DNA of 64,000 nt, taken from positions 16,637,001-16,701,000 of the forward strand of contig NC_092471.1 of assembly GCF_047495875.1 (NCBI RefSeq), given 5' to 3'. Every line of letters starts with the position of its first letter. The stretch's first letter is position 1. Positions 61,090 through 64,000 of this stretch are shown here, one piece after another. Source of the DNA: Pithys albifrons albifrons. Lineage: Eukaryota > Chordata > Aves > Passeriformes > Thamnophilidae. Made by a program: the position numbers and the translations under genes. Below the pieces are notes generated by a model. It saw only the letters and a program-made list of their open reading frames with translations, made no database searches and was not told the DNA's origin.

Positions 61090-62010
61090 GTCTGGGATGG
61101 GCAGTGCGGGGGTCAGTGGGCCATGGGAGCGGCAGTGCCGGGATCAGTGGGCCATGGGAGCGGCAGTGCCGGGGTCAGCGGGCCATGGGATGGGCAGTGC
61201 CGGGGTCAGCGGGCCATGGGAGCGGCAGTGCGGGGGTCAGTGGGCCATGGGAGCGGCAGTGCCCATGGGGTCTGGGCCATGGGGTGGGCAGCGGGCCATG
61301 GGATGGGCAGTGCCGGGGTCAGCGGGCCATGGGAGGGGCAGTGCCCGTGGGGTCTGGGCCATGGGGTGGGCAGCGGGCCATGGGATGGGCAATGCCGGAG
61401 TCAGTGGGCCATGGGGTGGGCAGTGTCCGGGGGGCAGCGGGAGGGTCAGTGGCTGTGGCCGTGAGGTGGTCAGTGGCCCGTGGGATGGTCAGTGGATGTG
61501 ATGGGGGGTTGGTCAATGGCCACGGGATGGTCAGCGGCCATAGGATGGTCAGTGCCCGGGGCAGGGGGGTGGTCAGTGGCCATAGGATGGTCAGTGGATG
61601 TGGTGGGGGGTTGGTCAATGGCCACGGGATGGTCAGCGGCCATAGGATGGTCAGTGCCCGGGGCAGGGGGGTGGTCAGCAGCCATAGGATGGTCAGTGCC
61701 AGGGGCAGGGGGGTGGTCAGCAGCCATAGGATGGTCAGTGCCCGGGGCAGGGGGGTTGGTCAGTGGCCATGGGATGGGCAGTGCCCAGGGCAGGGGGATG
61801 GTCAGCGGCCATAGGATGGTCAGTGGATGTGGTGGGGGTTTGGTCAGTGGCCATGGGATGGGCAGTGCCCAGGGCCGGGGGATGGTCAGCGGCCATAGGA
61901 TGGTCAGTGCCCGGGGCAGGGGGGTGGTCAGTGACCATGGGATGGGCAGTGCCCAGGGCAGGGGGTTGGTCAGTGGCCGTGGGATGGGCAGTGTCCAGGG
62001 CAGCAGGAGG
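61090..62010. repeat. GC-rich minisatellite in CENPI intron 1
   Basis: From 61090 to about 61470 the unit is about 31 bp (CAGTGCCGGGGTCAGTGGGC plus CATGGGAGCGG). From about 61470 to 62010 it shifts to a 37-40 bp composite of GGTCAGTGGCCATAGGATGG and TCAGTGCCCGGGGCAGGGGG. Dozens of ATGG-containing units keep long frames open on both strands; these are not genes. Confidence 0.9.
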
Positions 62011-63074
62011 GTCAGTGGCTGGGACAGCCGGACTCTCCCGTTCCCCCGGCCCTGCTCCTCCCCGGGGCTGGGTCGGGATCCCTCTGTCACCTCAGGGGAC
62101 ACTCTGGGTGGCTGGAGTGACCTGGGGGAGTCGCGGTGGGGTCTGCAGGGGGAAGGAGGTGAGGGAGTTCACTCAATTCACTCAGAGTTCACTCAGAACT
62201 GGCCTTCCAGCCTCTTAGTTCTGCTCTAATGCCCGACACTCTTCCTTACCAAACCTTTATGGCAGAACTCCTGCAAGACAAAAGTTAAAAAAAAACCAAA
62301 CATGTACAGTAGAGAAAGTGCTGAGGAAGCTGAGAAAAAGCTGTGACTGTAATCAGAGTGTGGTCACTGAGGACTGTCTTGATCTGCTTCCTGAATCACT
62401 AACGGAGTGCTCAGGAGATTTAGGGTGCACAAAGCAGGATTCCAGAGGAGTTATGGTTTTCTGCAGGTCTTCCATGTCAGTCAAGTTCATGTCAATGTAG
62501 CCACAGTGTAGTTGCCACTGGGAATTTGTTTAGAAGCATCTCAGTGTTCGGTTGCCATCATGGAGAGCATGTGGCTGGGAGTGTTGATGTGCTTGTGTTG
62601 TCCTTTCATACAGAGGGTGCACATTTCACCTGAAGTCAGTAGATTTCGAATGTCACTGTCCTGTGTGTGTCTGTGTGTGCTTCAGAGGGGTCTTGTCACA
62701 GCCAGCCAGAGGTTTGTCCTTGGTTTGCTGCACAGGGAAGTTACAAACAAACCTACAGGAAAACAGGGATGATTCTGATGGAAGGGTAGTGAGAACTGAC
62801 GCGGGAATATGACTTGAAAATCATTCGGTTTTATTGTGTCAGGAAAGAGAGGCTCCAGCAACCCAGATATAGGAATGTGTGCCCTACCAAATTCAGGAAA
62901 TTGCAGCAAAATTTCACCTTTTCTGGGTAAAATATTGATCTCTCCAGCATATTGAGGAGAAAATGACACTTTTCATGGTTGTATTTCACACAGAGCTGTG
63001 CAGTTTGGCACTGTTGGGAGCTCTGGTGCTTCACTGGGTTTTTTTCCAAAATTTCTTCTTTTTTCCAATCCTAG

Positions 63075-63124
63075 CTCCTGGGTAGAAAGGCTGCAGAAGA
63101 ATCTAATTTTTGTGAAATAGAAAG
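63075..63124 (+). other. CENPI: Possible noncoding leader exon of CENPI
   Basis: A 50-nt segment bounded by TTTCCAATCCTAG and AAAG|GTAAGT. It contains stops in the relevant frame, so if used it is 5' UTR. Based on splice-site quality only. Confidence 0.35.
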
Positions 63125-63607
63125 GTAAGTCTTGTTATGATCCTCTAAAATCTGTTCATAACCTTGCAGAGAATCATGACTTGACTGATTAAATTTGCAT
63201 TAAAAATACAAGTAAGGAAAATAATAATGCACAAAATTAACTCAGAAGAAAACTGTTGGTTATGTTATTCTAACTTACTGGTTATATTAATTTTTTGGAT
63301 CACAATGCTGTCTAAAATTTTATCAGGTCACTTTTAAATTGAAAGGAGCTTGTGTTAATTTTTATTTGTGAATTTTTTTCTTTTTTAATATAAGAAAAAA
63401 CAGTTTTGATACACTGTTGTTTGTGCCTCTTTTGAGGATATTAGCTGATCTCTTGGGGGGCAGCTCTAAATTACTTCCTCTAAATTTACTCTTATTTTAT
63501 GCAGGATGCCTCTAAAATCTGTCAGGAAAATCCCTGTTTCTTTCCTTGCAGGGAACTAGTTCTCTGACGTTCTTCAGCTGCTGGAGGTTGATCTCTTTTC
63601 CTGCCTA

Positions 63608-63669
63608 ATGAAGGACTGGATCTCATGTGACAAATGAGTGAAATTCTGCAGTCTCAGCTGGGAGACTGA
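63608..63669 (+). promoter_or_regulatory. CENPI: Three short upstream reading frames in the CENPI leader
   Basis: Before the CENPI ATG lie a 9-codon uORF at 63608-63637 (MKDWISCDK), a start-stop ATGTGA at 63625-63630 and an 11-codon uORF at 63634-63669 (MSEILQSQLGD). The last ends four bases before the main ATG. They could lower or regulate CENPI translation. Confidence 0.55.
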
Positions 63670-63673
63670 AAAG

Positions 63674-63869
63674 ATGCACCGAAGAAAGAATTCTAAGACC
63701 CCAAAGCGGCCTCTGGGTGTTGGCAATAAAAGCCAAACTGATCTCTCTGCGTGGCGAAAAGGAGGGAAAACTGACCCTAAAAAAAGTCTCCAGGATCATC
63801 AGAAAAGTAATCAGGAAAATGATAGCCAAGAGTTCTCCCTGGAGCAAGCTTTGAGCTACTTTGAAAAAG
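63674..63869 (+). CDS. CENPI: Centromere protein I, first coding exon (partial, continues past window)
   Basis: An exon with acceptor TTTCCTTGCAG at 63551 and donor AAAAAG|GTAAGA at 63869. The ATG at 63674 is the first in frame, because TGA at 63635-63637 closes the frame above. It encodes 65 residues plus one base, starting MHRRKNSKTPKRP. The basic start, the LSAWRK block and the ending ALSYFEK(G) match the human CENP-I N-terminus (LSAWK, VGYFEKG). Position next to TMEM35A agrees with human Xq22.1. CENP-I is a HEAT-repeat subunit of the CENP-HIKM part of the constitutive centromere-associated network, needed to build kinetochores. Only the disordered N-terminal tail is visible here. Confidence 0.85.
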
Positions 63870-64000
63870 GTAAGAGCACTTTTAAGGTTGGCTCTCTAAG
63901 ACTGAAAACATAATAATAATGACATTATCAATAAAAATAATGGTAATAATATAAAAATAATCTATTTTGCATCTGGTTCGCTCCCTTGTGCCTGAGCTAT

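Noticed and set aside
61056..62229. 200-250 aa frames across the CENPI intron 1 minisatellite on both strands
   Set aside because: Pure repeat translation (GHGMVSGHRMVS-like), in several frames at once.

Overview
The window is vertebrate nuclear DNA and almost certainly avian. It holds seven multi-exon or single-exon protein genes with ordinary GT-AG introns, a CR1-type LINE tail, solo retroviral LTRs and GC-rich minisatellites at CpG-island promoters. The gene set is F8, MPP1, DKC1, F8A, TRMT2B, TMEM35A and CENPI. In human these genes lie on the X, in two blocks (Xq28 and Xq22.1); in birds such genes sit on an autosome corresponding to chicken chromosome 4. No species can be assigned from the sequence alone.

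Layout. At 1.0-5.0 kb are the last seven exons of coagulation factor VIII (C1 and C2 domains, + strand), followed by about 5.4 kb with no supported gene. At 10.6-29.3 kb is MPP1/p55 (+ strand), complete in 12 coding exons (467 aa). At 29.8-41.6 kb, tail to tail with MPP1, is DKC1/dyskerin (- strand), complete in 15 coding exons (517 aa). At 43.0-44.4 kb is the intronless F8A gene (huntingtin-associated protein HAP40, - strand). At 45.8-52.6 kb is TRMT2B (+ strand, 12 coding exons, 470 aa), head to head with F8A. At 55.0-58.5 kb is TMEM35A/NACHO (+ strand, two coding exons, 168 aa). From about 60.9 kb to the window end are the promoter, noncoding leader exons and first coding exon of CENPI (+ strand).

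The DKC1 introns are the most interesting part. Dyskerin is the pseudouridine synthase of H/ACA RNPs, and its gene is a known snoRNA host in human. Here I see an 81-nt box C/D snoRNA present twice (introns 7 and 11), a much longer (about 275 bp) C/D-ended RNA-like element present twice (introns 6 and 10), and an H/ACA-like element in intron 8. Each lies alone in its intron on the sense strand. The two duplicated types alternate (long, short, long, short) along the transcript. The long element has a C box, a D box, a terminal stem with a compensated change between copies, and two strong internal hairpins. It may be an undescribed long or composite sno/scaRNA.

Other points: F8A lies outside F8, whereas human F8A1 is inside F8 intron 22. 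Xq28-type and Xq22-type genes meet at the F8A/TRMT2B divergent promoter. GC-rich minisatellites lie beside three promoters (DKC1, TRMT2B, CENPI), and a 32-bp CCAAT-box triplication lies at F8A. LTR insertions occur in DKC1 introns 3 and 13 and downstream of TRMT2B.
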